A stretch of 64,000 nucleotides of DNA from Micavibrio sp. UBA2137 (lineage in GTDB: Bacteria; Pseudomonadota; Alphaproteobacteria; Micavibrionales; Micavibrionaceae): positions 193,859-257,858 of the forward strand of contig DCXL01000004.1 in NCBI GenBank assembly GCA_002328415.1, read 5' to 3'. The stretch's first letter is position 1, and each line of letters opens with the position of its first letter. The translations under genes and the position numbers were made by a program. Positions 52,399-61,695 of the stretch are shown here, one piece after another. The notes below the pieces were generated by a model, which had not been told where the DNA came from, did not search any database, and was given only the letters and a program-made list of their open reading frames with translations.

Positions 52399-52842
52399 TT
52401 AGGAGTCGGCAAATGTTTTCATTGTCTTAAGCAATGATTTACGTGCTTTTTCATTTGAAATGGCAAAATAAGCGTCCAAAACCTTGCGTTCCTCGCGCAT
52501 ACGTACATCGGACACGAAAGCCTCTTGTTTATTATCGGAGAGACCCTGATGGCTATCGTCATATTCCACAGGATTAAAATCGTTGAAAAAGTAATCAACA
52601 CTTACATTTAGTAGGATACTAAACTGAAATAGGCGGGAAGCACTCACACGGTTCTTTGCAATTTCATATTTTTGAATTTGCTGAAACGTAACACCAGTTG
52701 CTTCTGCTAATTTTTCCTGACTCATTCCGACTCGAATACGGCGTTCGCGCAATTTCTGCCCAACATGAATATCTATTGGATGCGGGCTGTCTGAGTTTGA
52801 AAAGATGACAGGGTCTAATTTTGTTATTCTATTTTGCTTCAT
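52399..52842 (-). CDS. XRE-family helix-turn-helix regulator
   Basis: The protein has 147 residues. The HTH (VGQKLRERRIRVGMSQEKLA, then GVTFQQIQKYEIAKNRVSA) spans about residues 27-75 and matches the Cro/C1-type regulators common in Alphaproteobacteria beside lnt and metK. The N-terminal 25 residues and acidic C-terminal half, with helices from about 110 on, are unlike phage repressors. Targets are unknown; the metK leader just downstream is a natural candidate. Confidence 0.88.
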   Translation of the reverse strand: MKQNRITKLDPVIFSNSDSPHPIDIHVGQKLRERRIRVGMSQEKLAEATGVTFQQIQKYEIAKNRVSASRLFQFSILLNVSVDYFFNDFNPVEYDDSHQGLSDNKQEAFVSDVRMREERKVLDAYFAISNEKARKSLLKTMKTFADS

Positions 52843-52924
52843 GGCTTATATTAGAAAGTAATTAAGTAAGAATGTCTATACATACTTATGCATGTAATCA
52901 CATTATTTTCAAAATCAAATTATC

Positions 52925-54505
52925 TTACAAATCATCTTCTTTGCGAAAACATAGCAAGCAAAAGGATGCGAATGCAAAGCACAGCACTACAAAGCCATTA
53001 TTACCAATCTTCGAATAAAGAGTTGGTGGAATCGGGGCGACATAGTGCACATCAATTACGCCTTCATGCATAAGAGGAAGTTTTTCAAGTGTTCTGCCGT
53101 AGGGATCGACACCAATTGAAATGCCTGTATTGGCACTCCTGTACACAGAAACACCTTCTTCTATTGCACGATAAATTGCATTTTCTACATGTTGATAGGG
53201 GCCTGGGGCATTACCGTACCAAGCGTCATTTGTAATATTAATAAGCATATCAGGACGCTGATTAGGTAACCTTACATGACCAGGAAAAAGGATTTCGTAG
53301 CAAATGAGTGGTGAAAAGCTTGGAAATTTGCCAATTTTGAGCGTTCTGAGCCCAGATCCGAATTCCATTCCAGAAAATTTTGTAACGGCCTCAATGGGAA
53401 TAATGTCTGAAAAAGGCATGTATTCACCAAAGGGAACGAGGTGAAATTTATCATAGGTTTCAAGAACGCGGCCTCTTGCATCAAAAAGATAAGAGCTATT
53501 ATAAAATTGTCGTTCACTGTTATGTGTTTCACTGCGCATGGCGCCTGCATAAAGCAGAACTTGAGCGTCCTTTAGATCCATTTCGTTAAAAAATGTCTCA
53601 AGTGCAATATAAGCCATAGGTGAAGCCAACATACGCTCGTTTAAGGCGGTTTCAGGTAAAACGATGATGATGTTATCGGCTTCACTCATTCTTAGGGAGA
53701 AGGGCGTGAGGGCCAAATTAACCATTTTAAGAATATGTTGGTCGTAATAGGCGCTATTCCATTTATCAGCCTGTGGAATATTTGGCTGAACCAGTCGAAT
53801 GTAAGTGCCACCTTTTTCGTAGCTATTTTCGAGCGGGTTTGATGCCAACCGCAACCCGCCCCAAAGTGTTAGTGCTAATAGGAAACCGATAATCGCAATA
53901 ACGGGCACAAATCTTGGGCGAAACTTTTTTTCCAGAAATATTAGGGCGAACGTATTTGCAAGCAGGAGCGTGAAAAGCGCGAGCACAAAAGGTCCAAATA
54001 AGCTCAGAGACTGCAAAAGAGGCAAATTCCAGCCCCATATATAGGCAGGCATATTCCACGGAAAACCTGTAAAGCAATAGGCACGCGCATATTCTGAAAT
54101 GGCCAGAAAGACTGCGAATATGGTGGCTTGTTTCAAAGGCGAAAGTGGCACAAGTCTGCGCACAATTAAAAAGGAAAGTGAGGCAAATGCGGCAAAAAAA
54201 GCAAGAAGCGCAGGTAGGCCAGAGACAGCCAGTGGTAGCGCCCAGACATAAGGGTTGTTGTCTACAAGAAGAGCGTTGCCTGTCCACCAGAGTGCAGATA
54301 CGAAGAAGGCAAATCCCCAGACCCAGCCGAGTGCAAACGCCTTAAACCTATTGGCAAGCCTGAGTTGTGCGAGTGCGAAGAACAAAGCGCCATAGGAGAT
54401 AAGCGCAAGGGGGGAAATATGATATGGAGCAAACCCAAATCCACCAACTGCTCCTGCAACAAGAAGTGTAAGGAACACTAATTTTCCATGGAAAAGCTTT
54501 GCCAT
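52925..54505 (-). CDS. lnt: Apolipoprotein N-acyltransferase
   Basis: This 526-residue inner-membrane enzyme transfers an acyl chain to lipoproteins. Six to eight helices fill the first 220 residues, followed by a nitrilase-like periplasmic domain with Glu in VLPETALNE, Lys in DKFHLVPFGEYMP and Cys in PLICYEILFPG, the catalytic triad. A final helix lies near the C terminus. It lies 9 bases from the corC-like gene upstream. Confidence 0.95.
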   Translation of the reverse strand: MAKLFHGKLVFLTLLVAGAVGGFGFAPYHISPLALISYGALFFALAQLRLANRFKAFALGWVWGFAFFVSALWWTGNALLVDNNPYVWALPLAVSGLPALLAFFAAFASLSFLIVRRLVPLSPLKQATIFAVFLAISEYARAYCFTGFPWNMPAYIWGWNLPLLQSLSLFGPFVLALFTLLLANTFALIFLEKKFRPRFVPVIAIIGFLLALTLWGGLRLASNPLENSYEKGGTYIRLVQPNIPQADKWNSAYYDQHILKMVNLALTPFSLRMSEADNIIIVLPETALNERMLASPMAYIALETFFNEMDLKDAQVLLYAGAMRSETHNSERQFYNSSYLFDARGRVLETYDKFHLVPFGEYMPFSDIIPIEAVTKFSGMEFGSGLRTLKIGKFPSFSPLICYEILFPGHVRLPNQRPDMLINITNDAWYGNAPGPYQHVENAIYRAIEEGVSVYRSANTGISIGVDPYGRTLEKLPLMHEGVIDVHYVAPIPPTLYSKIGNNGFVVLCFAFASFCLLCFRKEDDL

Positions 54506-54514
54506 GATAATGGG

Positions 54515-55414
54515 CTACTCTGTTTTGGGCTTGGTGACGACAGGTTTTAATTCGCGAAATTTAACCTTTTTGATACGTCTTGGGTCAGCATCCAGAATCT
54601 CGAAAAAGAGACTTGTTTTCTCATCCTTGAGGATTTCACCACGCACGGGCAAACGTCCGATTGTCGCTGAAATCAATCCACCGATTGTTTCTGCATCCTC
54701 GTCAATATCGCATTCTTCGAAACTGCGTCCGATAACTTCCTCAACATCAGATAAATATGTGCGCGCATCAGCAATATATTCGCCTTTCCCAAGTTCGATG
54801 ATTTTTTTGCGGTCGGCTAAATCATACTCGTCCTGAAATTCACCAAGAACTGCCTCGATGATATCACCAATTGTAACTAAGCCATCAATACCGCCATATT
54901 CATCAACCACCAAAATCATGTGACGACGTTGGCTCTGCATCATATGCATCAAGTCAAGCACGGGCATGGCGGGCGAGGTAATAGGCACAGTTTTAAGCAG
55001 TGCGCGAATATCAATCTTGTTACCTTTAGCAAGCTCGGCAATCACATCCTTAATGTGAATACTTCCTATAATGTTATCGAGGCTATCCTGATAAATAGGG
55101 AAACGACTAAATTGTACCTTTGAAAACAGTTCAAAAAGCTCCGCTTGATCCGTATTAACATCAACAGCCACAATATCAGCGCGGGGGATCATGACGTCAT
55201 CTGCGTTCAGGTCACGCAATGAAATTACATTACGAATGAGGAGCTGCTCCTGATCAGAGGTTAGCTCATCATCCTCGGCCGCTTCCTCAAAATAGGCATC
55301 AACTGCCTCTTTTAATGTTGTGGTTTCGGATTTGCCCTTGCTGAATAAATTAAGCTTAGAAAGAAAGCTCTGTTTTTCAGACGTATTGCTTGGCGGTGTG
55401 TTTAATTGGCTCAT
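54515..55414 (-). CDS. CorC/HlyC-type CBS-domain protein
   Basis: The protein has 299 residues. Two CBS domains (VMIPRADIVAVDVNTDQAEL and IKDVIAELAKG, then GGIDGLVTIGDIIEAVLG) are followed by the CorC_HlyC transporter-associated domain (ADARTYLSDVEEVIG, GGLISATIGRLPVRGE). There are no membrane helices, so this is the soluble CorC-like form, implicated in magnesium/cobalt efflux. It sits in the ybeY-corC-lnt order usual for the group. Confidence 0.92.
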   Translation of the reverse strand: MSQLNTPPSNTSEKQSFLSKLNLFSKGKSETTTLKEAVDAYFEEAAEDDELTSDQEQLLIRNVISLRDLNADDVMIPRADIVAVDVNTDQAELFELFSKVQFSRFPIYQDSLDNIIGSIHIKDVIAELAKGNKIDIRALLKTVPITSPAMPVLDLMHMMQSQRRHMILVVDEYGGIDGLVTIGDIIEAVLGEFQDEYDLADRKKIIELGKGEYIADARTYLSDVEEVIGRSFEECDIDEDAETIGGLISATIGRLPVRGEILKDEKTSLFFEILDADPRRIKKVKFRELKPVVTKPKTE

Positions 55415-55437
55415 AAGTGACTTTAATATAGAGGCTA

Positions 55438-55926
55438 TTATGCGTCTTGATAAGGGTTTTTTATATTCATTTTTGCAAGAATTTTGATTTCGAGCGCTTC
55501 CATTTCCTCGGCTTCATCATCTTCCTCGTGATCATAGCCCAAGAGATGCAGCAGCCCATGTAAACAAAGATGCTTGAAATGGCTCTCAATAGACTTGCCT
55601 TCAGCCTCCGCCTCAGCAACCAGCACTTCATAGGCAAGGATAATATCACCGAGCTCGCTTATCTCATCGGCCTGTTCGGGCAGCATGTCTAATGCATCAT
55701 ATGGGAATGACAGCACGTTCGTTGGTTTGTCTTTTTGACGATAAGTGGCGTTTAAGTCTTGAACGGTCTTTGAATCACTTAAAACGACACTGACCTCGCT
55801 CTCCGAGATATCATGTTCAGGTTTTAGGTGGTCTGCAAATGTCTCAAACAGGCTGGAAATATCGTCATCGGAAAATTCTTTCCAATGACTTTTGTTGTTT
55901 GAATTGCGTACAATATTAATATCCAT
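55438..55926 (-). CDS. ybeY: Endoribonuclease YbeY (16S rRNA maturation)
   Basis: The protein has 162 residues. The zinc motif HGLLHLLGYDH and the NVLSFPYD and GDIILAYEV blocks are diagnostic. YbeY takes part in 16S rRNA 3' processing and ribosome quality control. It overlaps the phoH stop region by 11 bases, so the two are coupled. Confidence 0.95.
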   Translation of the reverse strand: MDINIVRNSNNKSHWKEFSDDDISSLFETFADHLKPEHDISESEVSVVLSDSKTVQDLNATYRQKDKPTNVLSFPYDALDMLPEQADEISELGDIILAYEVLVAEAEAEGKSIESHFKHLCLHGLLHLLGYDHEEDDEAEEMEALEIKILAKMNIKNPYQDA

Positions 55927-56914
55927 GACTTGATTGGTCGTAGGCGCGCAGAATTTTGGCGACTAGTGTATGTCTCACAACATCATTATGGTCAAATTCA
56001 ACAAAAGCAACTTCCTTAATGTCCTTTAAAATGGCATCTGCCTCTTTCAGGCCAGAGATTTGATTGGGCAGTAGGTCAATTTGATGTGGGTCGCCGTTAA
56101 TAATCATCTTTGAGCCATCACCCATACGGCTAAGAAACATCTTCATCTGGGCTGAGGTCGTGTTTTGGGCCTCATCCAAGACAACGCAGGCTTGTGACAA
56201 TGTGCGTCCGCGCATAAAGGCAAGCGGGGCTATTTCAATCGCCTTTTTTGCTAGAAGGTTTTCAGTGCGCTCTGCGCCTAAAAAGTCGTACAATGCGTCA
56301 TAAATAGGGGCGAGATAAGGGTCTGTCTTTTCCTTTAGATCTCCAGGAAGAAAGCCAAGCTTTTCACCAGCCTCAACGGCAGGGCGACAGAAAATCATTT
56401 TTTCGACCTCGCCCTTTTCATAAAGGGAGACGGCCTTTGCCACAGCAATGTAGGTTTTACCCGTTCCCGCAGGCCCCATCCCAAAAATCATGTCTGATTT
56501 ATGAAGCGCCTCAATGTAAATGGCCTGATTAGGCGTGCGTGCCTTAATGTCACGCTTGGAGAGTTTAATGACCTGTGAGGGGCGGGTTTCTTCATCTGTC
56601 ATTGTTGTGGTCTTTCCTGTTTTATAAAGATTTTTCTTGGCAAAGCGTATGGCTGAGAGCACGTCTTGCGGTTCAATGTTCTGAGCGCCGTCTTTGAGTG
56701 TGTTGTAGAGATAGGTCAAAACGTCCTTGGCAATATCAACATCATTCTGTGACCCTTTAAAGCGCGCTATGTTGCCACGATTAGTCACCTTAAGGTTCAG
56801 ATTTTCTGGTAAAACTTTTAAGTTTGAATTTTGTTCACCAAACAGGGTCATCGCAAGATGATTATCTGGAAACTCATGCTCTTCAGTAATTTCAGGTGAG
56901 GTGTGTCGTGCCAT
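55916..56914 (-). CDS. phoH: PhoH-like ATPase (YbeZ)
   Basis: The protein has 332 residues. Walker A GPAGTGKTYIAVAKAV and Walker B VVLDEAQNTT flank a P-loop ATPase core, with IFCRPAVEAGEKLGFLPGDL in between. PhoH proteins are RNA-metabolism ATPases that act with YbeY. An N-terminal KH-like region (about 25-110) precedes the P loop. It follows miaB by about 50 bases. Confidence 0.95.
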   Translation of the reverse strand: MARHTSPEITEEHEFPDNHLAMTLFGEQNSNLKVLPENLNLKVTNRGNIARFKGSQNDVDIAKDVLTYLYNTLKDGAQNIEPQDVLSAIRFAKKNLYKTGKTTTMTDEETRPSQVIKLSKRDIKARTPNQAIYIEALHKSDMIFGMGPAGTGKTYIAVAKAVSLYEKGEVEKMIFCRPAVEAGEKLGFLPGDLKEKTDPYLAPIYDALYDFLGAERTENLLAKKAIEIAPLAFMRGRTLSQACVVLDEAQNTTSAQMKMFLSRMGDGSKMIINGDPHQIDLLPNQISGLKEADAILKDIKEVAFVEFDHNDVVRHTLVAKILRAYDQSSHGY

Positions 56915-56964
56915 ATAATCTTATCTTAACATTAAAGGCATGTGTGATGCGAACAGATTAATGT

Positions 56965-58380
56965 TCATGCCGCCTGATTATCTTTGGACAAAATTGTTTC
57001 AGATGTTTCAATTTCACCAGTAAGCGAGCTGAGGGTTGCCTCTGTTATCTTCACAGGAATAATTTCACCGATAAGGCGGTCGTTTCCTTTGACGTGGACG
57101 GCCTGCATATAAGGTGTGCGCCCATGAATTTGCCCGTCCTCGCGTCCTTTACGGTCAAAAAGCACAGATGTTGTCTGACCAATCATCTTTTGATTAAAGG
57201 CAATTTGCTGACTTTGAAGCAGGTCCTGCAAACGAATAAGACGTTCTGTTTTAACATCTTCGCGGACTAGATTCTGCATGGCGGCCCCTGGTGTGCCTGG
57301 GCGCGCTGAATATTTGAAGGAGTAACAAACGGAATAACCAACACGGCGAACCAAGTCCATTGTATCTTCAAAATCCTGCTCTGTTTCACCAGGGAAGCCC
57401 ACAATAAAATCAGATGAGAGCGCAATATCAGGGCGCTGTTTTTTCAAGCGTTCAATAATATCAAAGTAAAGGTCACGGCTATGTTTGCGATTCATAGCCT
57501 CCAAAATACGGTCTGAACCACTTTGCACTGGAAGGTGTAAGAAAGGCATTACTTTTGGTAGCTCACCATGGGCACGTATAAGGTCATAATCCATATCGCG
57601 CGGATGAGACGTCATGTAACGAATACGCTCTAGCCCCTCAATATCAGAGAGCTTTTCCATCAGGCGCGCAAGTCCCCAGATTTTGCCATCAGGGCCTTCA
57701 CCGTGAAAGGCATTTACATTTTGTCCAAGCAATGTGATATCACGTGCCCCAGCGTCGACAAGACGAAGTGCCTCATCATAAATCTGTTTCACATTGCGTG
57801 AATATTCAGCCCCGCGTGTATAGGGGACAACGCAGAAAGTGCAAAATTTATCGCAGCCTTCCTGAATTGAAAGAAAGGCGCTTGCACCCTGATGTGTTGT
57901 TTCCTCTGGCAGAAAATCAAATTTTTCTTCAACGGGAAAGTCTGTATTAACTAAGCGCTTTTGCTGGCGCTCGCCTGTGAGTTTCGCAACCATTTCGGGT
58001 AACTGGTGATAGGTTTGTGGGCCGAAAACAAGGTCAACATATGGCGCGCGTTGCGTAATAATTTTACCCTCGGCCTGTGCGACACAGCCAGCAACAGCCA
58101 TAATGACACGCTCGCCTGTTTGGTCTTCGCGCTTTTCCTTGTGAGGCTTCAGACGGCCAAGATCGGAGAAAACTTTTTCAGTGGCTTTCTCGCGAATATG
58201 GCAGGTATTTAATACCATCATATCAGCGTCTTCTGCGTTTTCTGTCAGTGAATAACCAAGAGGCTTCAAGACATCGGCAATGCGATTGGAATCATACACA
58301 TTCATCTGACATCCCCATGTCTTGATGAATAAATTTTTCTTCCGCAATTCTGTTGTCTGTTGGCTCTGGCTCATAATCAT
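56965..58380 (-). CDS. miaB: tRNA-2-methylthio-N6-dimethylallyladenosine synthase
   Basis: The protein has 471 residues. This radical SAM enzyme adds the methylthio group to A37. The auxiliary cluster cysteines lie in TWGCQMNVYDS, NTCHIREKA and VAGCVAQ, and the radical SAM cysteines in EGCDKFCTFCVVPYTRG. A C-terminal TRAM domain completes it. It starts the leftward miaB-phoH-ybeY-corC-lnt group and is divergent from the following secreted-protein gene. Confidence 0.97.
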   Translation of the reverse strand: MIMSQSQQTTELRKKNLFIKTWGCQMNVYDSNRIADVLKPLGYSLTENAEDADMMVLNTCHIREKATEKVFSDLGRLKPHKEKREDQTGERVIMAVAGCVAQAEGKIITQRAPYVDLVFGPQTYHQLPEMVAKLTGERQQKRLVNTDFPVEEKFDFLPEETTHQGASAFLSIQEGCDKFCTFCVVPYTRGAEYSRNVKQIYDEALRLVDAGARDITLLGQNVNAFHGEGPDGKIWGLARLMEKLSDIEGLERIRYMTSHPRDMDYDLIRAHGELPKVMPFLHLPVQSGSDRILEAMNRKHSRDLYFDIIERLKKQRPDIALSSDFIVGFPGETEQDFEDTMDLVRRVGYSVCYSFKYSARPGTPGAAMQNLVREDVKTERLIRLQDLLQSQQIAFNQKMIGQTTSVLFDRKGREDGQIHGRTPYMQAVHVKGNDRLIGEIIPVKITEATLSSLTGEIETSETILSKDNQAA

Positions 58381-58508
58381 AATTTTCGGTTAGTAATTTC
58401 AAACGCTATTAACCACTTCTCTTAGCAAAAATCAAGTTTTACTGGACAGTGATTTTGCAATGTCTCATATATTTGAAGCGATTTAACTTATTTTAAAAAG
58501 GCCTTCTA

Positions 58509-59006
58509 ATGACAATTCGCCAAAATGCTATTTTTTTCATATTAATAAGTCTCTTATTTGTTACAGCCAATCAGGCGCAGGCACGCACATGTTACACAAT
58601 GCCCGAAGCAGAAGCGGAGCAGGGCATTCGTATTCATAGTGAGCTTATGGTGATTTCTTTGAACTGCCAGCATCTTTACCCGCAAACACCGATGACGCTT
58701 TATCAGAAATACAGGTTATTCACATCTCGCAATGCGAACCTTTTTGCCGAATATGAACGCGAACTTTACAATTATTTCCAACAGCGTGGAGACAAGCCAG
58801 AAGTGGCTTTAAACGCCTTGCGAACCAAGTTTGCTAACCGTATTTCAAATGATGCGGCTAAGATGCGGCCAGATATGTTTTGTTCTTATTACGGAGAACG
58901 TATTGATAAGGCGGCAAATATGAATAACATGGAATTGCGTCGTTGGGCGGGAACATTTTTTGAAAAATACCCTGTTCAACAACCATTTTGCACAGCACGC
59001 AGGTAG
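58509..59006 (+). CDS. Secreted 4-cysteine protein of unknown function
   Basis: This 165-residue protein has a signal peptide (NAIFFILISLLFVTANQAQA, cleaved near residue 26). The mature part has four cysteines (RTCYTM, LNCQHLY, MFCSYYG, QPFCTARR), probably forming two disulfides, and a helical centre. It is not related by pattern to the 8-cysteine pair at 11-12.5 kb. No family is recognised. It precedes the AGCS symporter gene by 24 bases. Confidence 0.75.
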   Translation: MTIRQNAIFFILISLLFVTANQAQARTCYTMPEAEAEQGIRIHSELMVISLNCQHLYPQTPMTLYQKYRLFTSRNANLFAEYERELYNYFQQRGDKPEVALNALRTKFANRISNDAAKMRPDMFCSYYGERIDKAANMNNMELRRWAGTFFEKYPVQQPFCTARR

Positions 59007-59030
59007 ATAGAAAGCGAGAGGGTAAAATCA

Positions 59031-60533
59031 ATGAGTGAACAAGGTTGTATAGCAAATCAAGGCTTTGATAGCACAATAGACTGTCTTTTTGGTAAAATGG
59101 CAGATGTTGCAGAGGGCATCGTTTTTTACTCAAAGGATTTCACGCTAACATCCGCCGATGGCACAGTCTCGGAACACACATTACCCTTCATCATTGTTTG
59201 GTTGGCCGCAGCGAGTATCTTTTTCACGCTTTATCTTGGTTTTGCAAATTTTCGTTATTTCAAACATGCCTGTCAGGTTGTCACAGGAAAGTTTGATAAG
59301 AAGAACGAAAAGGGAGAGGTCAGTAGCTTTCAAGCTTTGAGTGCTTCGCTATCTGGGACAGTGGGTCTTGGAAATATTGCAGGTGTTGCTATTGCCATAT
59401 CACTTGGTGGTCCCGGTGCTGTTGTTTGGATGACCATAATGGGTTTAATGGGAATGAACACGAAATTTGCAGAAGTTATGCTTGGTGTGAAATATCGTGA
59501 GCATCACAACCCAGATGAGCCCAAATCCTTTTCTGGGGGGCCGATGTATTACCTGAAGCAGGCCTTTGTGAAGCGCAAAATGCCTGAGGTTGGAACGATT
59601 GTTGCCATTTTCTTCGCTCTTTGCTGTATTGGGGGTGCTTTTGGAGCAGGGAATATGTTTCAGGCCAATCAGGCCTATGGTCAAATTGTAAGCATTACAG
59701 GTGGTGAGGCGAGCTATTTTGCCGATAAAGGGTGGCTTGTTGGTGTCGTCATTGCCATCTTTGCGGGTCTAGTCATTTTAGGTGGGCTAAAGTCGATTGC
59801 AGGCGTTGCCTCACGTCTTGTGCCGTTGATGGGCGGTATTTATCTTCTCGCAGGATTAATTGTGATTGGTATGAATTACGACAAAATAGGCCCTGCTTTT
59901 GTGACAATTTTCAATGATGCCTTCACACCAGCGGCAGGAATTGGTGGCCTTGTCGGTGGCTTGCTTGTGGGTGTTCAGCGTGCGTCCTTTTCAAATGAGG
60001 CGGGTCTTGGGTCTGCGGCAATTGTGCATGCGGCGGCCAAAACAAATTATCCTGTGCGTCAGGGGTTTGTCGGTATGTTAGGCCCGCTTGTTGATACAGT
60101 TCTGATTTGTAATGTTACAGCGCTTGTTATTGTTGTGACAGGTGTTTATCAGTCAACTGATGGTATGCAAGGCGTTGAAATGACATCTCTTGCCTTTGGC
60201 GATGCGATTAGCTGGTTTCCATATATTCTAACGTTAACTGTTATCCTGTTTGCCTTTTCGACAATTATTACGTGGTACTACTATGGTGAGAAAGCTCTAG
60301 GCTACATCGTTGGTGAGAAGAAATCCGTCATCATTGGGATGAAGGTTGTTTTTCTTTTTGCAATTATCTTGGGTGCATCGGCTGAGCTAAGGAATGTTAT
60401 TCGCTTTACAGATGCCATGATACTCTCGATGGGTATTCCCAACATCATTGGCCTTTACATGTTAGCCCCTGAGATCAAAAAGGATTTGAAGGCTTACACG
60501 AAAAAATTTCTAGCTAAACCTGCTAAAAAATAG
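59031..60533 (+). CDS. AGCS family sodium:alanine/glycine symporter
   Basis: The protein has 500 residues. About ten to eleven helices, FQALSASLSGTVGLGNIAGV, GPGAVVWMTIMGLMGMNTKF, FSGGPMYYL and NEAGLGSAAIVHAAAKTN identify an alanine or glycine:cation symporter (AlsT/DagA type) that imports small neutral amino acids with sodium. The length is normal. A short N-terminal extension with two cysteines precedes the first helix. Confidence 0.93.
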   Translation: MSEQGCIANQGFDSTIDCLFGKMADVAEGIVFYSKDFTLTSADGTVSEHTLPFIIVWLAAASIFFTLYLGFANFRYFKHACQVVTGKFDKKNEKGEVSSFQALSASLSGTVGLGNIAGVAIAISLGGPGAVVWMTIMGLMGMNTKFAEVMLGVKYREHHNPDEPKSFSGGPMYYLKQAFVKRKMPEVGTIVAIFFALCCIGGAFGAGNMFQANQAYGQIVSITGGEASYFADKGWLVGVVIAIFAGLVILGGLKSIAGVASRLVPLMGGIYLLAGLIVIGMNYDKIGPAFVTIFNDAFTPAAGIGGLVGGLLVGVQRASFSNEAGLGSAAIVHAAAKTNYPVRQGFVGMLGPLVDTVLICNVTALVIVVTGVYQSTDGMQGVEMTSLAFGDAISWFPYILTLTVILFAFSTIITWYYYGEKALGYIVGEKKSVIIGMKVVFLFAIILGASAELRNVIRFTDAMILSMGIPNIIGLYMLAPEIKKDLKAYTKKFLAKPAKK

Positions 60534-60683
60534 CTTTATTTTCGCTATTTCATGGAATTGGGCGTGACAAAGTAATGTGAATTGCTAAACTTTATTGCGC
60601 GTTTAAACCTGTTCTTAAGGTCTTGTGGCGTATAACAAATCATATGACACATCTATGTGGGAAAAAAGTGTCGGAGTTTACTT

Positions 60684-61661
60684 ATGGCTAAAACCAAGTT
60701 CTGTGAGGGTTTGTCTGACATATCTGATAGCTATATGGCCATCATCTTTGATGAGTGGGGCGTACTTCATAATGGCAAAAAAGCCTATGACGGTGTTGTG
60801 GATTGCCTGAAGGAACTTCGTAATCGCAAAAAAACAATTATCCTGCTCTCTAATCACGCCTGTACAGCCGCTGAAAATAAAGAGCGTTTGAAGAAGATTG
60901 GTATCGGGCCTAGCCTTTACGACAAAATTATTACAACTGGCGATTACATTGCCACTCATATTGCTGATAAGGATAAAGCGCCTTTTGATAAAATGGGCAA
61001 AAAATGCTTTATGTTTCATAGTGGTGAACCCTTCGAGTTTATGAAGGATTGCGATGTCACTTATGTTGAGAAAGCAGATGATGCTGATTTTGCACTCGTC
61101 ACAGGCTGGGATAAATTTAAAGGACCTGCTGCAGACTACGAAGATACGCTAAAGACCATCGTGCGTAAGGGTATCCAAACTATTTTTGCTGTACCAGACA
61201 GTCAGGCCTTGTTTCACCCTTCATTTATTACGGGCCCTGGTGTTGTTGTTCGCAAGCTTAAAAACTATGGCGGTGTGATTACGTCAGTTGGAAAACCATA
61301 CAAGCCGATTTTCCATGAGGTCATTGAGTATTTGCAAGGCAAGGATATTTATCCGGGGCAGGCCGTTATGGTTGGTGACACAATGGCTCACGATATGATT
61401 GGGGCAGATGTTTCTGAAATTGATTCCTGTTTTGTCCGCTCTGGTATTCATGCAGGTGCGTTCCGCAATGCATCGGGGCCAGCCGACATTGATCAGGCGC
61501 TCAATGTTTTGATTGCACAATATAATATACGCCCGACCTATCTGATTGAACAGGTGCGTTGGGGCAAGGCGTTGCCTGATCGCAAGCATCGAAGACGATT
61601 GCAACCTGGCGAGCGTGTGAAGCGGCGCTTGCGTCGCCGCCCCATAAAGGATAAAAAGTAG
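60684..61661 (+). CDS. HAD superfamily class IIA hydrolase (TIGR01459 type) with basic tail
   Basis: About 325 residues from ATG 60684, supported by GGAG seven bases upstream. MAIIFDEWGVLHNGKKAYDG is the HAD motif I region, ILLSNHACTA motif II, GKPYKPIFHEV motif III and MVGDTMAHDMIGADVS motif IV. The class IIA cap lies in the middle. The second residue of the DxD-type motif I is replaced (DEW), as in this subfamily, so phosphatase activity is uncertain. An unusual C-terminal run rich in Arg/Lys (RKHRRRLQPGERVKRRLRRR) may bind nucleic acid or membrane. Confidence 0.85.
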   Translation: MAKTKFCEGLSDISDSYMAIIFDEWGVLHNGKKAYDGVVDCLKELRNRKKTIILLSNHACTAAENKERLKKIGIGPSLYDKIITTGDYIATHIADKDKAPFDKMGKKCFMFHSGEPFEFMKDCDVTYVEKADDADFALVTGWDKFKGPAADYEDTLKTIVRKGIQTIFAVPDSQALFHPSFITGPGVVVRKLKNYGGVITSVGKPYKPIFHEVIEYLQGKDIYPGQAVMVGDTMAHDMIGADVSEIDSCFVRSGIHAGAFRNASGPADIDQALNVLIAQYNIRPTYLIEQVRWGKALPDRKHRRRLQPGERVKRRLRRRPIKDKK

Positions 61662-61695
61662 GCCTTAACAACATAAGAGGCTAAAACGTCCTGCT

